DNA from: Polymyxa betae
Taxonomy: Eukaryota; Endomyxa; Phytomyxea; Plasmodiophorida; Plasmodiophoridae
Length of the DNA: 30,336 nucleotides
Reading direction: 5' to 3'
Assembly: GCA_003693705.1 (NCBI GenBank)
Contig: RBZT01000501.1
Span: 1 to 30,336, forward strand
Shown here: positions 1 to 9,015 of the stretch, in pieces
Layout: every line of letters begins with the position of its first letter
How positions within the stretch are numbered: the stretch's first letter is position 1
Translations under genes and position numbers: made by a program
The notes under the pieces: generated by a model
What the model was told of the DNA's origin: nothing
What the model saw: only the letters and a program-made list of their open reading frames with translations
Database searches by the model: none

Positions 1-294
1 TGATCTGCTGGTACGGTCATTGAATGGGCGGCGGCAGATATCTGTTGGTGAGGTCGTCGTGTCGCGTATTCCAATGTTGGCGTCAAGTCTTGACACTTCG
101 GACACGACACACCAAGCGGGACTTTTCAAAACTTACTAAAAAATATTATCAGGCTGGTCAAAGAAATCGCTACATGCACAAACTTATCCGGAATTTTATG
201 TCAATTGAGGATCATTAATGGATGATTTCCTCAGGGTGTATGATAACTTGCTTTATGTTCATTTGATTAGAGAATTATGATGAAACCAAAATGG

Positions 295-1156
295 TTAATT
301 TTTGGAGATCGATGTAGCGACAATTTTCCAAAATAAGCTATTTTTGGTAGTTCTGGCATTTGCCAGGTTTAACGAGGCCTGGGGTATTGTAAACAAGGCT
401 TCACGCTCTAACAGAATTACAGCGCCAGCAATTCTGCCCGTCATGAAGTTCGGACCGTCTGACTCAATACCCAGAAGCTTCCTACGCCAAGAGGGACAAA
501 GAGCATCCAGAGCTTTACTGTGAGGCTGAGAATATTTGCAACAGTATGCATTTCGAGCCTCGGCAAAGCTGCAAAGTGAAAGTTGTGAAGATGGCCCTTG
601 TGATGTGCTCGAACACATATGGCTTGATAGGGAACGCGACGATGAGTGCAATGGAATAACCGCGAATCCGCAGATTCAAGAATATCGCCAATGATACTGA
701 GGTTCTCTGCAACGATGATTCGAGAGAAAATTTGAAACCTGAGTATTCGAGATAGATCATAGATCCGATTTTTCCGAGCCCAGGTAACAGCTTGATGGAT
801 TCTAGAACATCAGCCACTTGATGAAAGGACAATCCGTGAGACAAGTACTTTGCAGAAAGATTAAATTGAGGCGGATTATTGTTCGCAGATATGTTGTTCT
901 GGAAGATATCAGTATCACCGGTTCTTGCCTCAAAAAGCGACAACGCTCGTTGTTGGGAAACGGTTCCATGGTCTTCAGGATAAAAGAACATATCGCCGAA
1001 CATAACTTCCACAATCTCTCGCTTCACTATGAAAGTCAATGGCTGCTCCGTGCGACCAAAATGAGAGTGCAGAATGTTCGCATGTAACGTGACACTCCCA
1101 TAAAACGTCTCTTCGCATCCAGATCGGCAGTTTGTTATAACACCTTCGTTTCGCAT
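295..1156 (-). pseudogene. hAT-like transposase remnant, frameshifted
   Basis: Three reading frames on the minus strand together read like one transposase. The N-terminal 213-codon frame (515-1156) holds a Cys/His cluster (CRSGC, then HANILHSH) and the stretch YLSHGLSFHQVADVLE. The middle (about 560-640) makes sense only in a third frame (FHFAALPRLEMHT). The last part (295-651) contains ALDALCPSWRRKLLGIESDG followed by PNFMTGRIAGAV. A 'TDG..MTG' block after 'LCP.W..KL' is familiar from hAT-like transposases of fungi and oomycetes; that family call is from memory and has moderate confidence. At least two frame changes mean no intact protein. The N-terminus abuts the copia fragment starting near 1155, so one element may have inserted into the other. 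Confidence 0.5.
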
Positions 1157-2121
1157 GTTGGCCTTTATGATGGCTTTCGTACAGCTCCGGGAGAAACGAC
1201 TCCCATATCATGATCCCGGATTTCATCACCATCGTCGATGCGATTCAAGCCAATCTGCTGGATCTCAGCACGCGGATGACCGATGCCGAGCTCCGGATGA
1301 AGGTCATCCAAAAGCTCCCGGAAAATCGCTTCTCCAAATCGGATGCGATTATGAATAATCCGAACAAGACCATTGTCTGGCAGCGTCTTAGCCTGATTTC
1401 AATTTCAGAGCGCAAGGGCTACGGCCAAACGTCCGCGGTAGACTCCATTGTCGCCGCGCCTTCCCACAGCTCCCAGTGCAATTTCTGTGGCCGCAACAGT
1501 TACAACATCTCCGATTGCCGCGATAAGGCGCGAGCGAAAGAGCTGTTGGCGGCCGACAGTTTGTCCCGTCAATCCAGCTCAAAACATTATCCAAATTTAC
1601 ATGAGATCTATCCTTGTGCCTCCCACTCGGAAGACTCCGAACACTTTGTAGCTCTGATAGAGGATAGCCTGACCAGCTTTTCCATGAACCATCTCACATT
1701 GTCACCGATATTATGGTGAGAGTGGATGTACAACACATTCATTTATGTGGTGAAAACAGCAAAGTGGGAAATTGCCAACAGCACCAAATTGGCAGTTACA
1801 GGTTCGGGGTCAGTCTGGATACAACTGACCCAACCTGGTAACAAAGCTCCCGTTATAATTGTGAAAAGCGCAATCAACGTTCCTGAGCTGACAGGAAATT
1901 AATTTTTTGTTAATTTAGCCACGGACAGCGGGTTGGTCATTCTTTTCGACAATACAAAATTGATTTTATTCAACTCCGATACAAAGAAACTCATCACGGC
2001 CGGCGAACGGAAAGGAAATCTGTATTATCTCTCCTCGCTTCCCTTTGAAGTGTCAGATATACCTCGAGTTGATTAACTTTCTCTATCAAACGCAGCATCC
2101 ACAGCTATTTGGCATGCACTC
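1155..2121 (+). pseudogene. Ty1/copia fragment 1: gag, zinc knuckle, protease end, pre-integrase start
   Basis: The frame from 1210 reads as copia gag (UBN2-like: ANLLDLSTRMTDAELRMKV, then QKLPE). A zinc knuckle follows, CNFCGRNSYNISDC, in which the CCHC histidine is Tyr. In the same frame, past a TGA at 1717, comes the protease C-terminal part (KLAVTGSGSVWIQL, INVPELTGN) with a TAA at 1900. Then comes a pre-integrase lead-in (GNLYYLSSLP) with another stop near 2074. The reading ends inside the WHARLGH motif (only IWHA remains, about 2118). The protease DSG is not intact; DSLTS near 1660 may be its trace. Coding before 1210 continues in another frame (LYDGFRTAPGE). The element is dead and lacks integrase, RT and LTRs here. 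Confidence 0.85.
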
Positions 2122-2123
2122 TA

Positions 2124-2935
2124 ATGAGACATTAATAAACACAGCTTTGATAAAGTCAACCACGGCTGATAGTATTCTGAAAGATCCCCTCGCTATCTGA
2201 GCCCTTGGCACTTAGACCGCAAATTTGATGCAGCGATTACAATTTCAGCATTGAAATTTCCCTGGGTAGTTCGAGGAAGACGGTTTGATAATAACACTTC
2301 AATTAACCCAAATTTTATAAGGCCCACCCAGACTGACTGTATTCTGAAAGATCCGCTATATAACAGAGCCCATCGCACTTAGCCCACAATTTTGAAGCGA
2401 AGATTACGTTTCGACCACTAGAATTTCCAGGTCGTTTGAGGAATACGGTTTGAAAATGAGACACTAATAAACAGCATTTAGAAAATCAATTATGGCAGAT
2501 TGTCTTCTGAGAAATCCTCTATGTCAGCGGCGCAGCGCTTGACAGTGACCAACAGAGGCCCCGCCACCGTCAAACGCCTTTGCAGGAGAAGCTTCCACAG
2601 AGTTGATTCTGAGAATCAAGTTAACTAGTCCACGGACTTTCCTGCCTCAGCTGTGATAGTAGCTGGAGCATTCTTAGAACCTTCCAAGCGAGTATATAAG
2701 GGCATCCAGGCCAAAATCCCTTCATTACGATAATCTTCTTTCATAAACAACATTATTGATTTCGCTCCGTCTCCTGCCTCAAACCCTCCGATAGTGTCCG
2801 TCCTGACACTCAATAAAACAGAGAGCACGCCACTTAGACTTCAGTTTTGATTCGACGATTACATCAAAACCATTAGATTTGCACAGGCAGTTCGATGAGG
2901 GTGCTGTGAAGATGAGTTTTGTTAGAAACAAATTC
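2124..2935. repeat. ~166-bp tandem repeat, interrupted
   Basis: Three degenerate units follow one another: 2124-2290, 2291-2455, and 2456 onward. Each starts with ATGAGACA-like sequence, has TATTCTGAAAGATCC (2173; 2340; degenerate at 2503) and CACTTAGACC-like sequence, and ends with GGTTTGA-like sequence. Spacing between landmarks is 163-167 bp. The third unit breaks near 2540 and resumes at 2831 with CACTTAGAC. Its two halves add up to about one unit, and a fourth unit starts near 2912 and fades. It begins 2-3 bp after the truncated copia fragment. No coding signal is seen. It could be a satellite or a subterminal repeat of an element. Confidence 0.8.
2541..2830 (+). mobile_element. LTR-like insertion (candidate solo LTR) inside the 166-bp repeat
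   Basis: This ~290-bp piece splits unit three of the surrounding tandem repeat, so it entered later. It has a TATA box (TATATAAGG near 2693) and, about 120 bp on, a poly(A) signal (AATAAA near 2813), the order expected of an LTR. The flanking CGCTT (2536-2540) and CACTT (2831-2835) differ by one base and may be a worn target duplication. Exact ends are unsure; TG..CA ends can be drawn at 2540-2832 or more narrowly at 2652-2808. No internal coding region is present. It does not resemble the gypsy LTR at 7813. Confidence 0.45.
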
Positions 2936-3284
2936 AACATATGTCACAAAGAATGACACTCTCTATCGTATTGAAACCGAACTTGATTAGACTGAGACAA
3001 TCAAGTGATGCATCACTAATATCTCCCGTTAATGTATTGTTTTAAGCCGCAGACCCTATTCAGAAGGGGCTGGGGCAAAACTTTTCAAGCGTTCGCGACG
3101 ATTTGGAGCTAGCTATCTGCAGCCTCTTTGTTCTTGCCGGCAATATTGCGGGTTGGAATCCTATGACGGGTATTCTCATTCTCATTGTCTTATTAGTAAG
3201 TTCATATCAGCATCACCTTTCAACCCTCGCTGATACTTTGCCACCACCAATAGATCATTGCCCCCAACCCAATTTAGCCTTCAC

Positions 3285-3616
3285 ATGGATAACTCCCGAC
3301 TAAATGAAGTTTGTGTCAGCTGCCTTTCCGTTGCCGAGTGGAGCGATTTCATCGCGAAGGCAATGGTCGACGAAAGGAGATTGCTCCTATCCAATGCATA
3401 CGATATGGCTAGGCTTGGGACAACAAATCTGAATTCATTGTGGTAAGAATTTCGCTTGATTTTCTAACTGTGCACTCCCTCACATTTGAGGGAGTGCAGT
3501 CCAGGTCACGGCAGCTGCCCAAGATGGGTGCGGTCTGTAGACAGGATACAGACTGGGAACCCGAATCCTAGATGGATCAGCACAGAACGTTCTGCCTTAT
3601 TTCTTGGCAAGGCCAT
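3285..3616 (+). CDS. Possible spliced hypothetical gene fragment
   Basis: An ATG at 3285 opens a frame (MDNSRLNEVCVSC..., with WSDFIAKAMVDERRLLLSN) running to a good 5' splice site, GTAAGA at 3443. A matching intron would end at CAG 3499 (57 nt, branch-like CTAAC at 3464-3468). Splicing there lets the frame continue to a TGA near 3618 with WVRSVDRIQTGNPNPRW. The intron has the same length class as introns of the CACTA genes in this window. I recognise no family. An upstream hydrophobic stretch (about 3160-3195, GILILIVLL) ends at a GTAAGT but does not splice in frame to this exon. It could be chance or a remnant. Confidence 0.25.
3471..3498 (+). other. Perfect 11-bp hairpin inside the putative intron, at its 3' splice site
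   Basis: TGCACTCCCTC (3471-3481) and GAGGGAGTGCA (3488-3498) are exact inverted repeats around a 6-base loop. The hairpin lies between the branch-like CTAAC and the AG at 3498-3499, and it takes in the A of that AG. If the region is not spliced, it is simply a strong stem-loop. Confidence 0.6.
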
Positions 3617-3625
3617 TTGACTTAG

Positions 3626-4045
3626 TTTGCGGCAACCATATTTGCAGCAGAAATATCCCGCTTTGTGCTCAAGGCCAAAGTGCGGTATCCATTCCTCTTA
3701 GCTTTGGCAACTTTGCCTCAGGATACGGCGGTTCCCAAAAACGACCCATCCGGTCAATCGCCGACGACAGCTGCGCCAAAACCTTCCGCTGTGGAAAAAA
3801 CGAGTGGCTGTGGAACACTGGACAATCTAAAAACAGGGTTACCGTTCCACATGCTCCACCAAATCGACAGAGGTGCCCGTTGCACTTTTGATTTCGTGCA
3901 GGATCAGCGCAAACGTTTACAGGCCCTTGAGTTCGTTAAACTTTCAGAAAAGGTAGCAACCGCAGAGTCCCATGGTTCCAAATTAATAATGTGTGCCGAT
4001 GGTCGAATTTGCGACCCTGAAAAGGGGATTATTTCAACAAAATGA
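3626..4045 (+). CDS. Hypothetical ORF, function unknown
   Basis: A 140-codon frame opens just after a TAG at 3623 (which could be an intron acceptor, CTTAG) and ends at a TGA at 4043. There is no ATG at its start; the first part is FAATIFAAEISRFVLKAKV. It then shows a hydrophobic run (YPFLLALATLP), a Pro/Thr/Ser-rich stretch, and a charged C-terminal half with four Cys (SGCGT, ARCTF, LIMCADG, RICDP). A second long frame overlaps it at 3604-3891, so coding is not certain. I recognise no domain. A short secreted-type protein exon or a transposon remnant are both possible. Confidence 0.22.
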   Translation, partial: FAATIFAAEISRFVLKAKVRYPFLLALATLPQDTAVPKNDPSGQSPTTAAPKPSAVEKTSGCGTLDNLKTGLPFHMLHQIDRGARCTFDFVQDQRKRLQALEFVKLSEKVATAESHGSKLIMCADGRICDPEKGIISTK

Positions 4046-4525
4046 TTGTTAATTAGAGCCTGGTCCAAGTGAGCAAATGCAGAGAATATGCAGAAAATAC
4101 ATGAGCAACACTCCATATAATTTGCGAGCTATTTCTAGAATCGCATTCATTGGAAATGAGCTCGGCAACCTGATTTCTATAACTGTGATGGTAATTCCTG
4201 GAACCGTCGCTGTGGTCGGCGCCGTCAAAGCTTGCGGCATTGCTGTCTGTGGGGCTGTATACGTAATGGCTCTTGAGTCGATTCGGCGTCCACCAGATGG
4301 TCTAAGCAATCCTTCACCTTGCTCGATCAAGACGATTCAGCATACACCATAGTCAGTTCCGAATTGCAGATGCTTACTTAATTTACGATTACTGCTGGTT
4401 CCGCAATAGTTTCGCTTTGCCAAACCATCTTTGAAAATACTGCTGAGCGTACTAAGCAGCATTGGCTGCAAACAAACGAGTTTCTTAAAGTCAACATTTT
4501 TTCTGGGTTCACGATAGAACAGTAG
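4046..4525. other. No convincing gene
   Basis: Opposed overlapping frames occur at 4077-4352 (+) and 4049-4330 (-). The plus frame has a hydrophobic segment (ISITVMVIPGTVAVVGA) that could be a membrane helix. The minus frame covers the same bases, and neither matches anything I know. Confidence 0.3.
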
Positions 4526-5005
4526 TCATTCGATGATTTCTGGAGTGGTCGAATTCGCAGTTTCGGCAATGTTAGATGTAATCAGCAGATACCAAATCGA
4601 AGAATTGGGAAAAGGCTTGTCGCATGCTATTGGATCCGAAGTCATCAGATAGTCGTAAATTAACCCGTTGCGATTTCGGATGTAAGTTAAAGCGGCTGCC
4701 AGACATTTCTGAGAGGCTGCCTTTATGGTGTGCTGAATTCTTCCTTCCACGTCAGCTCTGAAGATTTTCTTCACGTTTTGTTCGAGGTCAATCATGCATA
4801 TTGATTTGAGAATCTGAGGTAAGATGCGGGTCGGTGCACTATGCATACCCTTTTCACGATCGTGCAAATTTACGAAATGTGAACTGTTGATTACAGGCAC
4901 ACACGTCTTCAAGTTTTCATACACCGGAACTCCGTGGACTTGCTTTATACAGCGTCCGTACAGCCAATTGGCCCCGAAAACACGCTGGAGTCCAAACGCG
5001 CATTT
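4526..5005 (-). CDS. Hypothetical ORF, cysteine-bearing, unknown
   Basis: The minus-strand frame is open for about 159 codons, from just after a TAA at 5006-5008 to a stop at 4526-4528. There is no ATG near its start, and a GTG lies at 4924. The first part is rich in Trp, Cys and Tyr (CAFGLQRVFGANWLYGRC), then CVPVINSSHFVNLHD, then a mostly helical-looking stretch (LPQILKSICMIDLEQNVKK, IQHTIKAASQKCLAAALTY). It resembles a real coding exon more than random sequence, but I do not recognise a family. It could be a host gene piece or a transposon-borne gene. Confidence 0.3.
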   Translation of the reverse strand, partial: KCAFGLQRVFGANWLYGRCIKQVHGVPVYENLKTCVPVINSSHFVNLHDREKGMHSAPTRILPQILKSICMIDLEQNVKKIFRADVEGRIQHTIKAASQKCLAAALTYIRNRNGLIYDYLMTSDPIACDKPFPNSSIWYLLITSNIAETANSTTPEIIE

Positions 5006-6300
5006 TTACGGATAATGCGTGAAGGCGCAGATTCCCATTCGCTTGAAAATGCTGATAAATGATGAAAATCGCATATTTTGATTAGCTGAAAAGAACCGGA
5101 AATTTACAAAAAACGCATATTCTTGTGCGTGTGAAAGTCAGAACAATGCTTGCAATAGCGACCGGATGCAGGCATGGAATTGCATTTTCTGTTCTTTCAT
5201 CGACGCAATTCTCTACGATAATACAGGTACAATTATTATATATTTAATGTTCCTGCTTTGTTTTATTAGAGTAATTTGTATTATGAGTCCAGAAAACACC
5301 AGCAGTTCTGATGTCATGCTTCACTTGAGTTGAAATTGTAATAACAGAATGTTTACAACAGTTGCTGCAGCCTAAATACTTTTCTCCGATATCAAAATAT
5401 GGTGGTCTCAACGAACCAACGAGCTCCGAATTCGGATATCACCCCCTACAACAATCCATAAACATCAACGCGTTCGCTCAACATGCCCTTGCGTGCGTCC
5501 GAGTGCACCTAGAGCTGGGAGTCTCTTAACTCCATAGGACGCCAGTAGAAAGTTTGAGGTCCCCATTCCGAAGACAGGCTTCCTCAATCATGGGGCCGTA
5601 CATCGGCGTCAAAATCCAACTACATTATTTCAGGAAACAGACCCCTAATAAGCGGAGCCGTACAAGGAATGTTTGAAATCGAGGACATCTATGTGGAGGA
5701 CCGGTCCCAGACAAGTTAACAGTACATCAAACAGCATTACTACGCGGCTGTCTTGAGTGCTCTCAGAAAAGTCCACCGGTATTAAGCACCCTCAATCGGG
5801 CCGTATGGCATATTACTGAGGCAGATCCAGGGGCAGCAGCGTGCTTCCATCCGGTAGCGACAGTTTTGGCAACAACTTGGGACGATGTCCAGGTTCAATG
5901 GAGAAGACGAAGGGATTGAACCCCGTCCGCGGCGGACTGTGCCCCGCCCGCTGTCCGGCAGGACTGCGCATTCAAATTTGCGTCAGTTAGCCATAACATA
6001 TCTGCGACTTAATAAATATTCTTGCGTCAGTGCATATTGCAGAAAATGCGTATATTACAGCATCACTACTGTTCTTGGCTGGAATTGTCATTGCAAATGC
6101 AATTATGAGTATCCGTTTGGGCTGTCTTTAGAGGACATGGGATAAGGGGATCCTCATTGATGCAAAAATTCTGTGAAATGGCGAACGCTCTTTGATAAAT
6201 CAAAGGACAACTCTTGAGTTGGGATCATCTTTGTGAAACTCAATGAGAAAAATGGTCATAACCAGAGTGAGAAGATATCAAAGATAATATACATTTCAAC
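5006..6300. other. No recognisable gene
   Basis: Only short frames occur. One of about 50 codons (near 5563-5718, SGAVQGMFEIEDIYVEDRSQ) and one of 86 codons (5885-6145) have protein-like composition without a known motif. A GTAC...TTATTAG stretch at 5227-5269 looks like a short intron but has no convincing flanking exons. The region may hold decayed elements I cannot identify. Confidence 0.4.
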
Positions 6301-6903
6301 ATGGTTATATTCAGAAAGGACTTGGATATCACTCATATCAGTCTTTTTTCGAAGTATTTGACCAGAAAAAGCAGAATTCTTTTCCGTGATATTCATCAGA
6401 GAATTTCAGTCTCATCTGTTTTCGATTCAATTTTGGAGTGGACGATCCCAGCTCTCATTCTCGAGATGGAGACTGCTGCTCCTGGATCGACTGTGATTTT
6501 CCTTGTTGGTCTCCAACCAGTTGCTCGGGCTCAGCTTCTGCCTGACGAAAGCAATCTACGAGAGTACTATAAAGTGGTTCATGGGGTTGATTATCTCTCT
6601 CAACAAGGGGTACGCATTGCTCGGGTGCTGACAAATTCCAACATTACGGCTGTTCGGACCTCCGGATCAAACGGAAAGAAGTTCTGGTAAAAGGCCAAAG
6701 GTTCATTGCAGCCCTTGATGATCTTCGATTTGAGATTGCCGGTCGAAGTCAGTTCCTGAATTGCTCCAATTTGGTTCATAGCTGACTTTGTGCTAGATAA
6801 AAGACACAGGGTTGAAGAGGCTGAGATGTCAGATGTTCGTGATTCCAACTGGCAGCTAAAAACAGCTTTAACAATAATGATGGATTGCTTTCGAATCATC
6901 TAA
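6301..6903 (+). pseudogene. Decayed relative of the CACTA-linked gene at 25167-26190
   Basis: The frame from ATG 6301 contains AAPGSTV, then VARAQLLPDES and HG. These line up with AAPCSIV, VARVELLSDES and HG of the minus-strand gene near 26190. Homology continues after a frame change near 6650 (KGQRFIAALDDLRF against KGLRFVASLDELSD). Both copies reach a splice-donor-like CGAA|GT at the same place (6748 here, 25907 there). A 34-nt intron to CATAG at 6781 would lead into an exon with SDVRDSNW, matching PTIRDCYW in the other copy, and a TAA at 6901. The remaining two thirds of the gene are missing. Function is unknown; the frameshift and truncation mark it as a remnant. Confidence 0.6.
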
Positions 6904-6920
6904 TTTCTATGTAGTCTAGA

Positions 6921-7040
6921 CATTAGGTTATCTATCTTCGGTGTAGTCTATGCAGAAATGTCTATTCTAGAGTTGGAAAGAGAGATTGGGTTTCTAATTT
7001 TCGGTCGAGTCTAAGAAGAAGACTCTATTCTAGAGTAGGT
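6921..7040. repeat. ~63-bp direct repeat, two copies
   Basis: TCTATTCTAGAGT occurs at 6961 and 7024, each preceded by a CTTCGG/TTTCGG...AGTCTA block (about 6934 and 6998). A more worn trace (GTAGTCTAGA) lies at 6911. Spacing is 63-64 bp. Confidence 0.55.
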
Positions 7041-7737
7041 AATGCCAACGTTTTTAGATCCGAGACGATTCCAGTTTTTGCAGCAATGTCCAAACTCTGC
7101 GTGGGACATAGGACGAGGATCTAAATAACTATATGAAGATACTGATAAAGATCTATAAGCACGCGTGCCTACAGCACGCGCAGCTGTCGCCCAGTGCTTA
7201 ACATAGTTCTAATCGTGCCTCAGGCACTTAATATTCTGTCATCTGTTCCTCCCAAGGGCAGACTCTGTTTAAGTCTACAGCCAGCCGGGCACACATCGAT
7301 TCGTCCACTAGGCGTATGGAATACTGCAGTTACAGATCCTTTCTAAGAGTATCTGCCCGCGATTGGGCATTTTGCGCTGTGAAGAGTTTCGCTGTTCAGT
7401 TTTCATAATGTTCATTGGATACAACTGTTAATCAAGCTTTGTTGTGAAACAGCCGTGTTGATTCTTTATGTGGGATATTTTTGTTTTGATGTTGCGGTTT
7501 GAGCTAAAGCCGACCATTTGCAGATGGTTTTTATTCGTTTGAGAAGCTTTCAGACGTAGTATAGTTTTACCAATCTTATCCATCCAACGCTGATGGGATG
7601 GTCTGACGCGAACCAAAGCAAACTCGCCCTGAAGCAAGGTGTAAGCAGCTTGTAAAACTTCGAGACTCGCTAATTTGTAATAGTCAGTCAGTTGCAGTCT
7701 ATGCAAAAGACAAACTTCACTTGTCTATCTAATCAAC
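7041..7737. other. Probable upstream/LTR region of copia copy 2; no gene
   Basis: The stretch ends at the primer-binding site of copia copy 2, so its right part should be that element's 5' LTR (ending CA at 7735). I cannot fix the LTR start; a TGTTGTGAAAC at about 7440 is one candidate. AGCACGCG appears twice (about 7158 and 7176). A 92-codon minus-strand frame (7428-7706) has no known motif and is probably chance. Confidence 0.3.
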
Positions 7738-7753
7738 GGGTTATGGTCCCAGC
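7738..7753 (+). promoter_or_regulatory. Copia primer-binding site, half-tRNA type
   Basis: GGGTTATGGTCCCAGC is complementary to the anticodon arm of eukaryotic initiator tRNA-Met with one mismatch (T where G is expected). Drosophila copia is known to prime from such an internal tRNA-Met fragment rather than from the tRNA 3' end. It stands 2 bases after a CA that could end an LTR, and copia gag sequence follows across the gypsy insertion. Confidence 0.75.
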
Positions 7754-7811
7754 TTTATCGACGAATAATTGAGAAATGGTTTGTGCTGAAAACTTCTGAG
7801 CAAGATTCCCC
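7743..7811 (+). pseudogene. Copia copy 2, 5' piece of gag, cut by the gypsy insertion
   Basis: This short piece lies between the primer-binding site and the gypsy 5' LTR. In the frame ending ...LLSKIP it runs directly into the gag sequence found after the 3' LTR at 12808 if the gypsy element and one target duplication are removed. Upstream stops in that frame show decay. The ATG at 7743, inside the primer site, is in a different frame, so the true start is unclear. Confidence 0.6.
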
Positions 7812-7812
7812 A

Positions 7813-8009
7813 TGTCATGACTCAATCCTGATCCCGACTGTGTGTCACCTGTTATTTCCCGCTGACTCAACTTTCCTTCTTTTCCTACAAATTTTGACAA
7901 TATAATACATTACTGAATCTTTCGCTTTATTAGCACATTCGACATCACTTACCTGCTTCTATTCCGAGCTTTATAGTTACATTTCCGGCCTCTACGTCCG
8001 TTCCTGACA
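7813..8009 (+). repeat. Gypsy 5' LTR
   Basis: It starts TGTCATGACTCA and ends CGTTCCTGACA (TG..CA ends). A TATA-like AATATAATA lies near 7899. By eye it differs from the 3' LTR at about 18 of 197 positions plus a small indel, so the insertion is not recent. Confidence 0.92.
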
Positions 8010-8011
8010 AT

Positions 8012-8019
8012 AGATTCAG
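8012..8019 (+). promoter_or_regulatory. Candidate self-priming primer-binding site
   Basis: AGATTCAG begins 3 bases after the 5' LTR. It is the exact reverse complement of CTGAATCT at 7913-7920 inside the LTR, just past the TATA-like element. Tf1-type chromoviruses prime from the 5' end of their own RNA in this way. The match is only 8 bases and one base is lost in the 3' LTR, so this is tentative. No tRNA match is obvious to me. Confidence 0.4.
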
Positions 8020-8040
8020 GAATCTTCACCCAGAACCTAA

Positions 8041-9015
8041 GTGAAGTCCAACGATCCTGCAGCGCTGCATGACTTCTCTGATCACAAGGAGATCGCAGCC
8101 GCACTCGGTCATCTTCAGCAACAGCTTAATGAAACGCTAACTGCAAACGAAGCATTAAAAGCAGAACTTCGTTCCCTTCAGTCCCAAGTTCCGCACACCG
8201 GTGCTTACAATGATCAACTGGCGCGACAGAACAAATCATCGACAGTCCCAAGAAGCACTGTAAAATTACCACTTCCTGAGAAGTACGACGGGTCAAGAAG
8301 CCACTTTCGTCAGTTCCTACAGAATGTAAAGCTGCAAATTTCCCTACAGTCAGAACGATTCCCTTCCGATAATAACCGCGTCGGCTTCGTTGCCGCCCTT
8401 CTTAAAGGAGCTGCTCAAGATTAGATCACGCCTTATCTAGAAAGAATCGACGAGTTGCTCTACGATTGGGCGATGTTTGAAAAGAAGTTTGCGGAAATGT
8501 TCGATGACCCCAATCGCGCCAGAACTGCAGCAGCAAAACTGGCACAGCTCCTTCAAGGGCGAAGATCAGTTGTCGCTTATGCCGCTGAGTTCAAGCGAGT
8601 CTCCATGGATACCAATTTCGACGATCCATCGCAGCTATACAGGTTCCGAGCTGGATTGTCAGACTGAATCATTGACGAGCTCCGTCATATCACCTCTGAG
8701 TCTACTTTAGAGAAGTTCATCGTTCAATGTATCGAAATCGACACAAGGTTGAGAGAATTTGACGACGAACGCAAACGAAGAGGGCAAAAACCGATGTTGA
8801 TCGCAACCCCGGTAGTCAGACCCCAGCCAGGGGACGATCTGATGCAAATCAACGCTGGGCAGACTACAGGTCCACAGAGACGCTCACAGTTAACTACTGA
8901 AGAAAGGCAACGCCGTATCCTTAACGACCTCTGCCTTTATTGCGGCGCAAGTGGCCCCATGCTGGATGTATTCCCGATAAGCCTGCCGGGAAACGGGCAG
9001 TCCCGTCGCCAGTGA
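8041..9015 (+). pseudogene. Gypsy gag (nucleocapsid knuckle broken)
   Basis: One frame runs from GTG 8041, which has probably replaced an ATG, through TAG 8422 and TGA 8665 to TGA 9013. It shows a coiled N-terminus (about 8080-8190), the gag core (LPEKYDGSRSHFRQFL; FEKKFAEMFDDPNRA; TAAAKLAQLLQGRRSV), and a basic region. It ends in a zinc knuckle, CLYCGASGPMLDVFP, in which the His is Pro and the last Cys is Phe. Gag would form the particle and bind the RNA. With two stops and a knuckle missing two ligands it is non-functional. Confidence 0.88.

Noticed and set aside
3103-3303. Hydrophobic ORF as first exon of the gene at 3285
   Set aside because: The GTAAGT at 3196 is a good donor, but no acceptor joins it in frame with the 3285 exon.
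4049-4352. Two overlapping opposed ORFs, one with a membrane-like segment
   Set aside because: Neither has a recognisable domain and they cannot both be coding; support is too thin for a gene call.
5885-6145. 86-codon plus-strand ORF
   Set aside because: It shows no motif, no relation to neighbouring elements and no splice context.
7428-7706. 92-codon minus-strand ORF
   Set aside because: It has no known motif and overlaps the presumed LTR of copia copy 2, so it is probably a chance frame.
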